DNA of 64,000 bases, taken from positions 186,001-250,000 of the forward strand of contig AHHB01000019.1 of NCBI GenBank assembly GCA_000242815.2. Reading direction: 5' to 3'. The translations under genes and the position numbers were made by a program. This document shows, in pieces, positions 41,184 to 50,215 of this stretch (positions are counted from its first letter, which is position 1; every line of letters begins with the position of its first letter). The notes beneath the pieces are model-generated. The model was given only the letters and a program-made list of their open reading frames with translations. It was not told the origin of the DNA and did not search any database. This DNA comes from Janthinobacterium lividum PAMC 25724 (GTDB lineage Bacteria > Pseudomonadota > Gammaproteobacteria > Burkholderiales > Burkholderiaceae_D).

Positions 41184-43036
41184 CGGATGAGTTCCTCGCC
41201 GCTGCGCTGCGACAGCAGCGTCAGTTGGCTAAAGCAGTTGAGCTGGCTGTTCAGGGCGAAGTAGCGCTGCAGCACTTGGGCAAAAACATAGATGCTGCTG
41301 CCGACGAAGGCTTGCTCGTCGATGCCCACGCGGATGGCGATGCCGGGCATCAGGGTGGGAAACGGCACGGTCGGCATCCACGCGCGCGTGCTGCCGTGTT
41401 CCAGCGTGACGATGCCCTGGATCAGGCGCTGCGTGGTGGGCGAACGGGGCAGGTCGTACAGGCTGAGCATTTTCTGGAATTCGCCCAGGCCCACTTGCGT
41501 CAGGCCCGAGTAATTGAGCGACAGGTGCGCAATCAGGCGCCAGTGCGTGTCGGCCAGGAAGCGCATGCTGGGCGTGGGCTTGCGCAGGAAGCGCGCGGGG
41601 ATGCCGTCGGGCACGTCTTCGGCCAGCAGGTCGCCGCCGGGCAAGCCGTAATGCAATTGCGTGGGCAAGTCGCGGTTGCTGCACAGCAGCTGTGTCGAGA
41701 CGGTGGCGCAGGCGGCGCTAGTCGGTGAAAATTGCGGGTCAATCAGGCAGAGGCGCATTTCATGACCGGGACTGATGGCTGCCACGGTTTCGTCGCGGCG
41801 CGCCAGCCAATATTGGCCATGATCTTGGCCACGGTCTTTGCCACGGTCTTTGCCATATTCCTGGCCCTGCTCGGCCTGGGCGCCTCGCAGCGAAGCATAT
41901 AGCGGCAAGAAGGTGCTCAGGCGCTCGCTCGCCTCATCCTTGCGCAGCACGGTGACGGCCTCGATGCTGTGGATGTCGTAGGCAAACGCATGCGTGGCAT
42001 CGGCCAGCAGGGCGTAGTCGGGCTCGGTATGCGTGAGGCGGATCGGCACGCCGGACTTGGCAAACAGGTTGACGACGGGCGTGCAGCCAAACAAGAGGTT
42101 GTTGCCGCTGACGCCGGCCAACAGCCGCGCCTCGTGGCTGTCGCTGCGCACGCCCTGCAGTGGCAGGTGCAAGGTGAACTGGCGGCACTGTTTTGGCAGC
42201 AAGGGCGCCAGCAGTGACCAGGCGATATCGATGAAATGAAATTTTTCCGGAAAGGCGAAATACTCGGTCAGCAGACGCAGTGCCGGATGCGAACGGGCGG
42301 AAATGGGGATCAGCGCATCGTCTTGCGCATAGCCGGCCGGCGTCAGCGGCGTGCCATCGACGGCCAGCCACGGGCTGTGATCGTCCAGCGCGACGTAGGC
42401 GCCCGCGCCGCGCAGGAACAGGGCGTCGAGCAGGGCCGCGCGCACGGACGGTTCGCCATCGGCAAACAGGCGCAGGCTGGAAAAGCCGGCCTGGTCCAAG
42501 TGGTAGTTGTCGCTGCTGCTGCTGAATTGAATGCTGAGCAGGGCGCTGGTGCCAGCGGACAGGCGCAGGCCGGGCGGCGCGTCGATAAGCGGCGAAAAAT
42601 GCAGGCGAGAAATGACCAGCGGCGCCAGAGTCACGTCATATGCACTGGTGAACTTGCAAGCCACGCCTTGCACTGGCTGCGAGCGCAGCAGCGTGCCGCG
42701 CGGCACTTGCGCAAGCTGGGCCAACTGGCCGCCGCCCGCTGCTTCATCGGCAGCGATGCGCACGATGGAGCATGAGGGAAATGGTCGCAGGTAGTGCGGG
42801 TACAGGGTGTCGAGCAGGGCGTGGGTAAATTGCGGATAGGCGTCGTCGAGGCGCTTGGCGACTCTGGCCGTGAGCAGGGCGACGGATTGGATCAGGCGCT
42901 CGACATGCGGATCTTCGCAGCTGTCGCCGGCGATCAGCAGGCGCCCGGCCGCTTTCGGGTAGCGGCTGGAAAACTCGCGCGTGTACTGGCGAAACAGGCC
43001 CAGTTCACGCTCGTAATACGGCAATAGTTGTTCCAC
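41147..43036 (-). CDS. tssF: Type VI secretion baseplate protein TssF
   Basis: 629-aa baseplate wedge subunit (ImpG/VasA, DUF879). It begins with GTG at 43036: VEQLLPYYERELGLFRQYTRE, the standard opening, continuing ...YPKAAGRLLI and EDPHVERLIQSVALLTARVAKRLDD, then ALLDTLYPHYLRPFPS. The length is usual for the family. tssE, which normally precedes tssF, is absent; a Tsx-like gene sits upstream instead. So the rest of the secretion apparatus must be encoded elsewhere, or this locus is a detached part of a cluster. Confidence 0.94.
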   Translation of the reverse strand: MEQLLPYYERELGLFRQYTREFSSRYPKAAGRLLIAGDSCEDPHVERLIQSVALLTARVAKRLDDAYPQFTHALLDTLYPHYLRPFPSCSIVRIAADEAAGGGQLAQLAQVPRGTLLRSQPVQGVACKFTSAYDVTLAPLVISRLHFSPLIDAPPGLRLSAGTSALLSIQFSSSSDNYHLDQAGFSSLRLFADGEPSVRAALLDALFLRGAGAYVALDDHSPWLAVDGTPLTPAGYAQDDALIPISARSHPALRLLTEYFAFPEKFHFIDIAWSLLAPLLPKQCRQFTLHLPLQGVRSDSHEARLLAGVSGNNLLFGCTPVVNLFAKSGVPIRLTHTEPDYALLADATHAFAYDIHSIEAVTVLRKDEASERLSTFLPLYASLRGAQAEQGQEYGKDRGKDRGQDHGQYWLARRDETVAAISPGHEMRLCLIDPQFSPTSAACATVSTQLLCSNRDLPTQLHYGLPGGDLLAEDVPDGIPARFLRKPTPSMRFLADTHWRLIAHLSLNYSGLTQVGLGEFQKMLSLYDLPRSPTTQRLIQGIVTLEHGSTRAWMPTVPFPTLMPGIAIRVGIDEQAFVGSSIYVFAQVLQRYFALNSQLNCFSQLTLLSQRSGEELIRCPERSADATPA

Positions 43037-43114
43037 GGTCGCGCTCTCGGCCAGCAGGAAAGCTTCATGCTGGCATCAGGCGCGCGCGTGGATGTTGACG
43101 CGTGACAATGATTC

Positions 43115-43978
43115 TTAGAAATGGTACTCCGCGCGTATCATCGGCGTCTTCGCCGTCTGGCCCACATTGCCCGTGGTGGTGGCCGCGTTGCCGAACTTGT
43201 TCTTCCAGTACTGGTATTCCAGGCCCACGCGGAAGGTGTTCTTGGCGCTACCGAGGGCCGCACCCACGTCGTACATTACTTGCATGTCAATATTCGTTTC
43301 CACCGCCGTGTCGCGTCCCACTTCATCCTTGCCTTTTGCATCGATGAGGTTAAAGAAACCTTCGAACGAGAACAGCGGCGACAGGGGGATGGCCCAGGCA
43401 CCTGCCAGCATGGCGTGCGTTTTAAACGTGTAGCGGCCGCTTACTTGCGAGATAGGCGGGAAGGCGCCACTAGGGGCGTTGCTTTCACGCAGCAACAGCA
43501 GGCTGGTGTTGAAGAAGCCGGGCACGTCCCACATCAGGGTAGGGCCGGCCACCAGCATGCGCTTGCGCGAGTTGTAGCCAACGTCATTTTTCGTGTTGAC
43601 ATCAAAACCCAGGGTGACGCCGACACCGCGCACGGGGCCGAACTTGATGTCGCTGCCGCGCACCTTGCCGATGTCGATGGTGTTGCGGTACACCAGGTAG
43701 GCCTCTTGCGCGCCGGAAGTCTTGCCCAGCGCACCCGGATCCTTGCTGTCGGACATGAGGAAATCGAGATTGACGAAGTTGCTGCCGTATTTGTAGCCGC
43801 TGGCATGCGTGATGGCAAAGATGTTTTTCTTGATGTCGTTCGGATTGAACGGCTCGCGGTAGTCATTGCCGGCGCGCCAGCTCAGCGCGGTATCGCTCCA
43901 ATCGGCAGCCTGGGCGGTCGCGCCCATGCCGAGGGTGGTAGTGAGGCAGAGCAACAGACACGGTATGGTTTTTGGCAC
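43115..43978 (-). CDS. Tsx-like nucleoside-specific outer-membrane channel
   Basis: 287-aa beta-barrel of the OmpK/Tsx family that lets nucleosides cross the outer membrane. I start at the GTG at 43978 because AGGAGCCGAAA is directly upstream and it gives a clean signal peptide (VPKTIPCLLLCLTTTLGM..., cleavage after AQA); the longer frame does not. The mature start ADWSDTALSWRAGNDYREPFNPNDIKKN and the C-terminal IRAEYHF, ending in phenylalanine, fit the family. It is divergent from the nucleoside ABC transporter genes, which supports the function: channel outside, transporter inside. Confidence 0.88.
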   Translation of the reverse strand: MPKTIPCLLLCLTTTLGMGATAQAADWSDTALSWRAGNDYREPFNPNDIKKNIFAITHASGYKYGSNFVNLDFLMSDSKDPGALGKTSGAQEAYLVYRNTIDIGKVRGSDIKFGPVRGVGVTLGFDVNTKNDVGYNSRKRMLVAGPTLMWDVPGFFNTSLLLLRESNAPSGAFPPISQVSGRYTFKTHAMLAGAWAIPLSPLFSFEGFFNLIDAKGKDEVGRDTAVETNIDMQVMYDVGAALGSAKNTFRVGLEYQYWKNKFGNAATTTGNVGQTAKTPMIRAEYHF

Positions 43979-44380
43979 TTTCGGCTCCTGATGGCGGTGT
44001 TGAAAAATGGTAACTAATGATGGCAGGGCGCGTAGTGCGCAGGAAGCGATGCGATGGGCATATTGGCGCCTGTGAATCCATGATGCGAGCATCGCCGCAC
44101 CGGACAATATGCATTTTCTGCATACTTACTATCATTTCTTGCATATAATCATCGCATTTTCTCGCTCTTACCGGGCAAGGCGGTAGTGCTAAAGCTGATA
44201 ATTTTTTTCAAAATTGTATACAGGTGTTGTTTTTTTGCGGAAATAGAAAGTACGCGCCGCCCGGCCCGTCCCCAAGCGTTGCGGATGCCGATACGATAGA
44301 GACAGCAATTGAGAGACCGCAGTTTGATTTCCCCCACCGGCATCGATGCCGGCGACCATGCAGTGAGGCACGAAAAAACA
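43979..44380. promoter_or_regulatory. Divergent control region of tsx-like and nucleoside ABC genes
   Basis: 402 bp without a gene. ATGCA-TTTTC-TGCAT (44109-44123) is a perfect inverted repeat and a TATAAT box lies at 44144-44149 on the plus strand, about 230 bp before the ABC ATPase gene. These look like an operator and a promoter; the regulator is unknown. Confidence 0.45.
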
Positions 44381-45895
44381 ATGACGACACGCCTGGAATT
44401 ACACGACATCAGCAAGCGCTATCCGTCCGTGGTGGCCAATGACGGCATCCACCTGAGCGTGGCACCCGGACAGATTCACGCCGTGCTCGGCGAAAACGGC
44501 GCCGGTAAATCGACCTTGATGAAAATCATCTATGGCGCCGTGCAGCCCGATGGTGGCCGCATCCTGTGGAATGGCCGCGAGGTCGAGATCGCCAACCCGT
44601 CGGCCGCGCGCGCGCTGGGTATCGCCATGGTGTTCCAGCACTTTTCCCTGTTTGACACCTTGACGGTGACGGAAAACATCGCCCTCGGTTTGCCTGCCGG
44701 CACCAATATGGCGGAACTGGCGCAGCGCATCGAGGCGACGGCGCGGCAGTACGGCCTGGACCTGGAGCCGCAGCGCCACGTCCACACCTTGTCGGTGGGT
44801 GAATGCCAGCGCGTGGAAATCGTGCGCGCCTTGCTGGCCAAGCCGCAACTGTTGATTCTCGATGAACCGACCTCGGTGCTGACGCCGGGCGCCGTGGAAA
44901 AACTGTTTGGCACCTTGCGCCAACTGGCGGCCGAAGGCTGCAGCATCCTTTACATCAGCCACAAGCTCGACGAGATCCGCGCCCTGTGCCATACGTGCAC
45001 GGTGGTGCGCGCGGGCAAGAATGCGGGCGTATGCGACCCATCGCAAGAGTCTGCGGCCAGCCTGTCGCGCCTGATGATAGGGGCCGAGCCGCCCGCCGTC
45101 ACGCGCGTGGCGCGCACGCCGGGCGCGGCCATGCTGAGCGTGCGGCAGTTGGACTTGCCGAAGAGTCATCCATTCGCCACTGAGTTGCGCGATATTAACT
45201 TCGACGTGCGCGCGGGCGAGATCGTCGGCATCGCTGGCGTGTCCGGCAATGGTCAGCAGGAATTGCTGGCTGCCCTGTCGGGCGAGGACATGCGCGCGGC
45301 CCCCGCCAGCATTGTGCTGAACGGTACCCAGGCGGGCCGCTTGCCGCCAGGCCGGCGTCGCGCCCTGGGTTTCGGCTTCGTGCCGGAGGAAAGGCTGGGG
45401 CGTGGCGCCGTGCCCGACATGGGGCTGGCCGACAACATTTTGCTGAGCTTGCAGACACCGGCCACCATCCGCCACGGCTTCGTGCGTCACCACGTGATCG
45501 CGCAGCGGGCGGCCGCCATCATCGCGCGCTTCCAGGTGAAGGCGGGCGGGCCGCAAGCGCTGGCGCGCAGCCTGTCGGGTGGCAACTTGCAGAAATATAT
45601 AGTCGGGCGCGAAGTCATGCGCGAACCCACCGTGCTGGTGGTGGCGCAGCCGACCTGGGGCGTGGACGTGGGCGCGGCCGCGCAAATCCGCGCCGAATTG
45701 CTAGCGCTGCGCGACGCTGGCTGCGCCCTGCTGGTGGTATCGGAGGAACTCGATGAATTGTTTGATATCAGCGACCGCTTGCTGGTGATGGCGAAAGGAA
45801 AAATTTCACCGTCGCTGGACGTGGGCGAGGCCAGCGTGACTCTCGTCGGACAGTGGATGAGCGGGCTGTGGCCGCAGGAGGCGACCCATGCTTAA
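44381..45895 (+). CDS. Nucleoside ABC transporter, double ATPase
   Basis: 504-aa ATPase with two ABC cassettes in one chain, energising uptake of nucleosides or purines (YufO/NupA-like). The ATG at 44381 opens MTTRLELHDISKRY. First cassette: Walker A GENGAGKST near residue 40, signature LSVGECQRVEI, Walker B LLILDEPTS. Second: degenerate Walker A region GVSGNGQQELL near 290, signature SLSGGNLQKYIVGREV and a Walker-B-like LVVAQPTWG in place of the usual D-E-P, as in this family. It leads a four-gene run with two permeases and a BMP protein. Confidence 0.93.
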   Translation: MTTRLELHDISKRYPSVVANDGIHLSVAPGQIHAVLGENGAGKSTLMKIIYGAVQPDGGRILWNGREVEIANPSAARALGIAMVFQHFSLFDTLTVTENIALGLPAGTNMAELAQRIEATARQYGLDLEPQRHVHTLSVGECQRVEIVRALLAKPQLLILDEPTSVLTPGAVEKLFGTLRQLAAEGCSILYISHKLDEIRALCHTCTVVRAGKNAGVCDPSQESAASLSRLMIGAEPPAVTRVARTPGAAMLSVRQLDLPKSHPFATELRDINFDVRAGEIVGIAGVSGNGQQELLAALSGEDMRAAPASIVLNGTQAGRLPPGRRRALGFGFVPEERLGRGAVPDMGLADNILLSLQTPATIRHGFVRHHVIAQRAAAIIARFQVKAGGPQALARSLSGGNLQKYIVGREVMREPTVLVVAQPTWGVDVGAAAQIRAELLALRDAGCALLVVSEELDELFDISDRLLVMAKGKISPSLDVGEASVTLVGQWMSGLWPQEATHA

Positions 45896-45953
45896 GTTTG
45901 CCTTGCAGCTGGAAAAGCGTCCCGCATACCCGAAGGGGGCGGCCCATGACTAA
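45888..45953 (+). CDS. 21-codon duplicate of the permease start
   Basis: A short frame, ATG at 45888 behind CAGGAGGCGACCC, overlaps the ATPase stop and ends at a TAA that overlaps the permease ATG. It reads MLKFALQLEKRP..., nearly the same as the permease start MTKFALRLEARP. So the ribosome site, start and first dozen codons seem to have been duplicated in tandem. It might act as a coupling leader; a functional peptide is unlikely. Confidence 0.4.
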   Translation: MLKFALQLEKRPAYPKGAAHD

Positions 45954-47022
45954 GTTCGCCTTGCGCCTGGAAGCCCGGCCTAGCCCGTCGCGCCTGATGT
46001 CGTGGCTGTCGCCCGTACTGGCCGTGCTGCTCACCGTGCTGTGCGGCGCGCTGTTATTTAGTGCGCTGGGACACGATCCGCTGGCGGGACTGGCCGTCTT
46101 CTTCGTGGAACCCTTGCGCGACGCGCACGGCTGGTCCGAGCTGGGCCTCAAGGTGGCGCCGCTGCTCTTGATCGCCGTGGGCCTGGCCATCTGCTTTCGC
46201 GCCAACATTTATAACATCGGCGCGGAAGGCCAGCTGACCCTGGGTGCCATTTGCGGCGGCGCGGCCGCGCTCTACCTCGACGATGGCGTGGGTGGTGCTG
46301 CCATCATCGGTATATCGCTGCTGGCCGGCATGGCGGGCGGCATGCTGTGGGCGGGCTTGGTGGCCTGGCTGCGCGACCGCTACAACGCCAGTGAAATCCT
46401 GGTCTCGCTGATGCTGGTCTACATCGCCCAATTGCTGCTCAGCTATCTCGTCTACGGTGTGCTGCGCGATCCGGAAGGGTTTAATTTTCCGCAATCGAAA
46501 CTGCTGTCCGACGGCTTGCTGTTGCCGATGTTGATCAGCGATACGCGCTTGCACGTGGGCATCGTCTTCGCCTTGCTGGCCTCGCTGGGTGGCTGGCTGT
46601 ATTTGTCACGCAGCATTGCCGGATTCCGCCTGCGCGTGGGCGGCATGGCGCCGGCCGCCGCCCGTTATGCGGGCTTTTCCTCGCGCAAGACCTTGTGGTC
46701 TTCCTTGCTGATCTGCGGCGCCCTGTCCGGTCTGGCGGGTGCCTGCGAAGTGCTGGGGCCGATGGGGCAGCTTACGCCCACGGTCTCGCCCGGCTACGGC
46801 TTTGCCGCCATCATTGTCGCTTTCGTGGGGCGCTTGCATCCCGTGGGCGTGATTTTTTCCAGCTTCGTCATGGCCCTGTTCTATATCGGCGGCGAACTGG
46901 CGCAATCGCGCCTGGGGTTGCCGAGTGCGATTACCGGCGTGTTTCAGGGCATCTTGCTGTTCGCCTTGCTCGCTTGCGACGTGCTGATTCAATACAAATT
47001 GCGCTGGAGAAAAAATGGATAA
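45946..47022 (+). CDS. Nucleoside ABC transporter permease 1
   Basis: 358-aa inner-membrane permease of the BPD_transp_2 (YufP/NupB) type. The ATG at 45946 follows AAGGGGGCGGCCC. About nine to ten hydrophobic segments; the family loop FRANIYNIGAEGQLTLGAI near residue 90 and the later region YAGFSSRKTLWSSLLICGALSGLAGACEVLG are characteristic. It overlaps the second permease by 8 bp, so they are coupled. Confidence 0.93.
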   Translation: MTKFALRLEARPSPSRLMSWLSPVLAVLLTVLCGALLFSALGHDPLAGLAVFFVEPLRDAHGWSELGLKVAPLLLIAVGLAICFRANIYNIGAEGQLTLGAICGGAAALYLDDGVGGAAIIGISLLAGMAGGMLWAGLVAWLRDRYNASEILVSLMLVYIAQLLLSYLVYGVLRDPEGFNFPQSKLLSDGLLLPMLISDTRLHVGIVFALLASLGGWLYLSRSIAGFRLRVGGMAPAAARYAGFSSRKTLWSSLLICGALSGLAGACEVLGPMGQLTPTVSPGYGFAAIIVAFVGRLHPVGVIFSSFVMALFYIGGELAQSRLGLPSAITGVFQGILLFALLACDVLIQYKLRWRKNG

Positions 47023-47944
47023 CCTGGCCCTGACGATAGCGCCCTTGATTGCCGCCAGCATCAATGCGGGGACGCCGCTGATGCTCGCCGCGCTGGGGCT
47101 GCTGGTCAATGAAAAGGCGGGCGTGGTGAACCTGGGCGCGGAAGGCATGATGCTGGTGTCGGCCATCACCGGCTTTGCCGTGGCCGTCAACACGGGCAGC
47201 CCGGCCCTGGGCTTTCTGGCGGGGGCGGGCGCCAGCGTGCTGCTGTCCGGTTTCTTCGCCTGGCTGACCGTGTGGCTGGGCACGAACCAGTATGCAACGG
47301 GCCTGGCCTTGTCCCTGTTTGGCGCGGGCGCGTCGACGTATATCGGCTTGAAGTATGTGGGCAACAGCTTGCACAATGGCCGCTTCGGCATCCCGTTCCT
47401 GGAAGACATTCCCGTGCTGGGGCCGGCCCTGTTTCGCCAGCATCCGATGGTGTATCTGTCGCTGCTGCTGTGCGTGGCCATCGCCTGGTTTTTGTACCGC
47501 ACGCGATCAGGCCTGGTGTTGCGCGCCGTGGGCGAGTCGCCAGCATCCGCGCATGCGCTCGGTTACCCTGTGCGGCGCATCCGCCTGGCCGCCGTGCTGT
47601 TCGGCGGCGCCTGCTGCGGCCTGGCCGGTGCCTTTTTGTCGCTCGTCTACACGCCGTTGTGGGTCGAGGGCATGGTAGCGGGACGCGGCTGGATCGCACT
47701 GGCGCTGACCACGTTTGCCACCTGGCGCCCGGCGCGCGTGGTGGGCGGCGCCTATTTGTTTGGCGGCATCACGATATTGACGTTCCATGTGCAGGCGCTG
47801 GGCGTGCCCATCGCCTCGCAACTGCTGTCGATGCTGCCGTACCTGGCGGCCATCGTCGTGCTGGTCTTGATCTCCAGCAATGCCAATTACATCAAACTGA
47901 ACATGCCAGCTTCGCTGGGCAAGCATTTCAATCCGGGCAGCTAG
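47015..47944 (+). CDS. Nucleoside ABC transporter permease 2
   Basis: 309-aa partner permease (YufQ/NupC-like). The ATG at 47015 has CTGGAG upstream inside the previous gene. Hydrophobic throughout, with the paired motif LLVNEKAGVVNLGAEGMMLV near residue 30-48 and the later RAVGESPASAHALGYPVRRIRLAAVLFGGA. It forms the pore with permease 1. A GC-rich hairpin and then the binding-protein gene follow. Confidence 0.93.
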   Translation: MDNLALTIAPLIAASINAGTPLMLAALGLLVNEKAGVVNLGAEGMMLVSAITGFAVAVNTGSPALGFLAGAGASVLLSGFFAWLTVWLGTNQYATGLALSLFGAGASTYIGLKYVGNSLHNGRFGIPFLEDIPVLGPALFRQHPMVYLSLLLCVAIAWFLYRTRSGLVLRAVGESPASAHALGYPVRRIRLAAVLFGGACCGLAGAFLSLVYTPLWVEGMVAGRGWIALALTTFATWRPARVVGGAYLFGGITILTFHVQALGVPIASQLLSMLPYLAAIVVLVLISSNANYIKLNMPASLGKHFNPGS

Positions 47945-47960
47945 CCCGTACCGTGCCAAG

Positions 47961-47987
47961 GCGCGCCGTCATTCCCCCGCGGCGCGC
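47961..47987 (+). promoter_or_regulatory. Intercistronic hairpin before the binding-protein gene
   Basis: GCGCGCCG (47961-47968) and CGGCGCGC (47980-47987), 11-nt loop, followed by a pyrimidine-rich stretch. Such stems between permease and binding-protein genes can attenuate transcription or protect the message; here it lies before, not after, the binding-protein gene. Confidence 0.45.
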
Positions 47988-48029
47988 TGTCTTCTTTATT
48001 TTCGATGGGGGGCCATCACAAGGAAAACC

Positions 48030-49121
48030 ATGTCCAAGAAACTATTCTGCGCCGCCGTCTGCAGTGCTGCGCTGCTGCCCGCCATGTCCGTCATGGCCGC
48101 CGCACCCGCGTCCGCGACGGCGCCGCTGAACGTCGGCTTCGTGTATATCAGCCCCATCGGCGATGCTGGCTGGACCACCCAGCACGACCAGGCGCGCAAG
48201 GAAATGGAAAAGGCGTTGGGCAACAAGATCACCACCAAGTATGTGGAAAACGTGCCGGAAAGCGCCGATGCGGAGCGCGTAATCCGCGATTTGGCGCAAA
48301 CTGGCAGCAAGCTGGTCATCACGACTTCGTTCGGTTACATGAATCCCACCTTGAAAGTGGCGAAGCAATTTCCTAATGTGAAGTTTATCCACCTGACTGG
48401 CTACAAGACGGCGCCGAACGTGGCCAACACCAACGCCCGTTTCTACGAAGGCCGCTACCTGGCCGGCGTGTTGGCCGGCAAGATGAGCAAGACCCATGTG
48501 GCCGGTTATGTGGCGGCCTTCCCGATCCCGGAGGTGTTGCAGGGCGTTAACGCCTTCACGCGTGGCATGCGCAGCGTCGATCCCAAGGCGGAAGTGAAAG
48601 TGGTGTGGGTCAATAGCTGGTTCGACCCGGGCAAGGAACGCGATGCGGCCATCACCCTGATCGGCCAGGGCGCCGACGTGGTCACCCACCACACGGACTC
48701 GACTGCCGTGGTGCAGGCTGCGGAAGAGAAGGGTAAGTATGCGATCGCCTACCACTCGGACATGAAAAAATACGGGCCAAAGGCGCAGCTGGCCGCCGTC
48801 ACCCATCATTGGGGCGAGTACTACACGCAGCAGGCAAAAGCCGTGCTGGACGGTACGTGGAAGTCCAGCAGCACCTGGGGCGGCATCAAGGATGGCATGG
48901 TCAAGCTGGAAGGTATCAACGCCGCCGTGCCTGCCGATGTGAAACAGTTTGTTTTGGCACGCGAAAAAGAGATGGTTGCTGGCAAGCTCAATCCTTTCAG
49001 TGCGCCGATCAAGGATAACGACGGCAAAGTGCGCCTGGACAAAGGCGTGCTGGACGATGCAGCGCTGACGAAGATGGATTATTTTGTCGAAGGCGTCGCA
49101 GGTAAAGTTTCCGGAAAGTAA
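48030..49121 (+). CDS. BMP-family nucleoside-binding protein
   Basis: 363-aa periplasmic substrate-binding protein of the basic membrane protein (Bmp/PnrA) family, delivering nucleosides to the ABC transporter encoded just upstream. The ATG at 48030 follows AAGGAAAACC. Signal peptide to about residue 23 (cleavage near VMAA|AP). Family features: LNVGFVYISPIGDAGWTTQHDQAR, ITTSFGYMNPTLKVAKQFPNVKFIHLTG, and ARFYEGRYLAGVLAGKMSKT, then GADVVTHHTDSTAVVQAAEEKG. Usually lipidated in other bacteria; no lipobox cysteine is seen here, so it should be soluble in the periplasm. Confidence 0.93.
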   Translation: MSKKLFCAAVCSAALLPAMSVMAAAPASATAPLNVGFVYISPIGDAGWTTQHDQARKEMEKALGNKITTKYVENVPESADAERVIRDLAQTGSKLVITTSFGYMNPTLKVAKQFPNVKFIHLTGYKTAPNVANTNARFYEGRYLAGVLAGKMSKTHVAGYVAAFPIPEVLQGVNAFTRGMRSVDPKAEVKVVWVNSWFDPGKERDAAITLIGQGADVVTHHTDSTAVVQAAEEKGKYAIAYHSDMKKYGPKAQLAAVTHHWGEYYTQQAKAVLDGTWKSSSTWGGIKDGMVKLEGINAAVPADVKQFVLAREKEMVAGKLNPFSAPIKDNDGKVRLDKGVLDDAALTKMDYFVEGVAGKVSGK

Positions 49122-49169
49122 TATCTTTGCATATAAACTTGCTGTAATATTGCCGGAAACGGGGGCTGG

Positions 49170-49195
49170 TCCGGGAGTGCATGCGCATTCCCGGA
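49170..49195 (+). terminator. Hairpin after the nucleoside transporter operon
   Basis: TCCGGGA (49170-49176) and TCCCGGA (49189-49195) with an inner partial palindrome; no T-tract. It lies 50 bp past the BMP stop codon and 50 bp before the HDOD gene. Confidence 0.4.
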
Positions 49196-49242
49196 TCACC
49201 CACATAGCAGTGCTTGAACAAGCCCGCACCGGAGGTTGACCC

Positions 49243-50079
49243 ATGGACAGATTGGAAGTATTCAAGATTATCGCGCTGCAAGCGAGCAAGGGCGAGCTGA
49301 CGTTCCCCGCCAACGTCAAGGCTACCTTGAAGCTGCAGGAAGCGCTGGACGACCCCGAGTGCCATATCGAAGCAGCTGCCCGCATGATCATGGCCGAGCC
49401 GCTACTGTCGGCGCGGGTCGTGGCGCTGGCCAACTCGGCCGCCTACAACCGTTCCGGCAATGAAATCGCGAATGTGCGCGCAGCCGTCTCGCGCCTGGGT
49501 TTTGCCACATTAAAGTCGATGGTGGCGTCCGTCATCGTGCGCCAGCTGGGCAGCCAGATCACGGACCCGCAATTGCGCGCCAAGTCGGCCAAGCTGTGGG
49601 AGCACACGGCGCACGTGGCCGCGCTGAGCCAGGTGATCGCCCGGAAAGTCACGCACGTGGATGTGGAAACGGCCATGTTCGCCGCCATCGTGCACGAAGT
49701 AGGCGGCTTTTATCTGCTGTCGCGCGCCGAGGAATATCCGGGCTTGCTCGACGATAATACGCAAGACTGGATCGAATACGGCGAAAAACTGATCGGCCGT
49801 GGCGTGCTGCGCCAGCTGCAAGTGCCCGACATGGTCTTGCAGGCAGTCGAAGGCATGTGGCATGGCGGCAGCCCGTTCCCGCCTCGCACCTTGGGCGCGA
49901 CGCTGGTGCTGGCCAACGATTTGTCGCCCGTGGGCTCGCCCCTGCATGCGCCGGAAAGCGCCGCGCGGCGCCTGGAGGCGGCGAAGATCGACTTCGGCAT
50001 CGGCGGCAGTACCTTGCACACCATTCTCGACGAATCGGCGGAAGAGATCGAATCACTGGCGGCGGCCTTGCTGGTCTGA
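49243..50079 (+). CDS. HDOD-domain signalling protein
   Basis: 278-aa cytoplasmic protein made almost only of an HDOD domain, a catalytically dead relative of HD phosphohydrolases that serves in signalling and stress or motility control. The ATG at 49243 follows GGAGGTTGACCC. The domain covers residues 15-210: LTFPANVKATLKLQEAL, AARMIMAEPLLSARVVALANSA, VRAAVSRLGFATLKSMVAS, then AMFAAIVHEVGGFYLL in place of a metal-binding H-D. No GGDEF/EAL or receiver is attached. It stands alone with its own terminator. Confidence 0.9.
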   Translation: MDRLEVFKIIALQASKGELTFPANVKATLKLQEALDDPECHIEAAARMIMAEPLLSARVVALANSAAYNRSGNEIANVRAAVSRLGFATLKSMVASVIVRQLGSQITDPQLRAKSAKLWEHTAHVAALSQVIARKVTHVDVETAMFAAIVHEVGGFYLLSRAEEYPGLLDDNTQDWIEYGEKLIGRGVLRQLQVPDMVLQAVEGMWHGGSPFPPRTLGATLVLANDLSPVGSPLHAPESAARRLEAAKIDFGIGGSTLHTILDESAEEIESLAAALLV

Positions 50080-50095
50080 GGCTCTTCCCACTGTT

Positions 50096-50118
50096 ATCCC
50101 CGCCCTTGTTGCGGGGAT
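50096..50118 (+). terminator. Terminator of the HDOD gene
   Basis: ATCCCCGC (50096-50103), 7-nt loop, GCGGGGAT (50111-50118), then seven T. Confidence 0.92.
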
Positions 50119-50215
50119 TTTTTTGGTCTGCATTTTGATGTGCCTGCTGCATGGCATACAATCGCCGGCCCGGCTATCCGTCGGCCCGATTGTCTCCTCT
50201 TACCCAAAGGATCTT

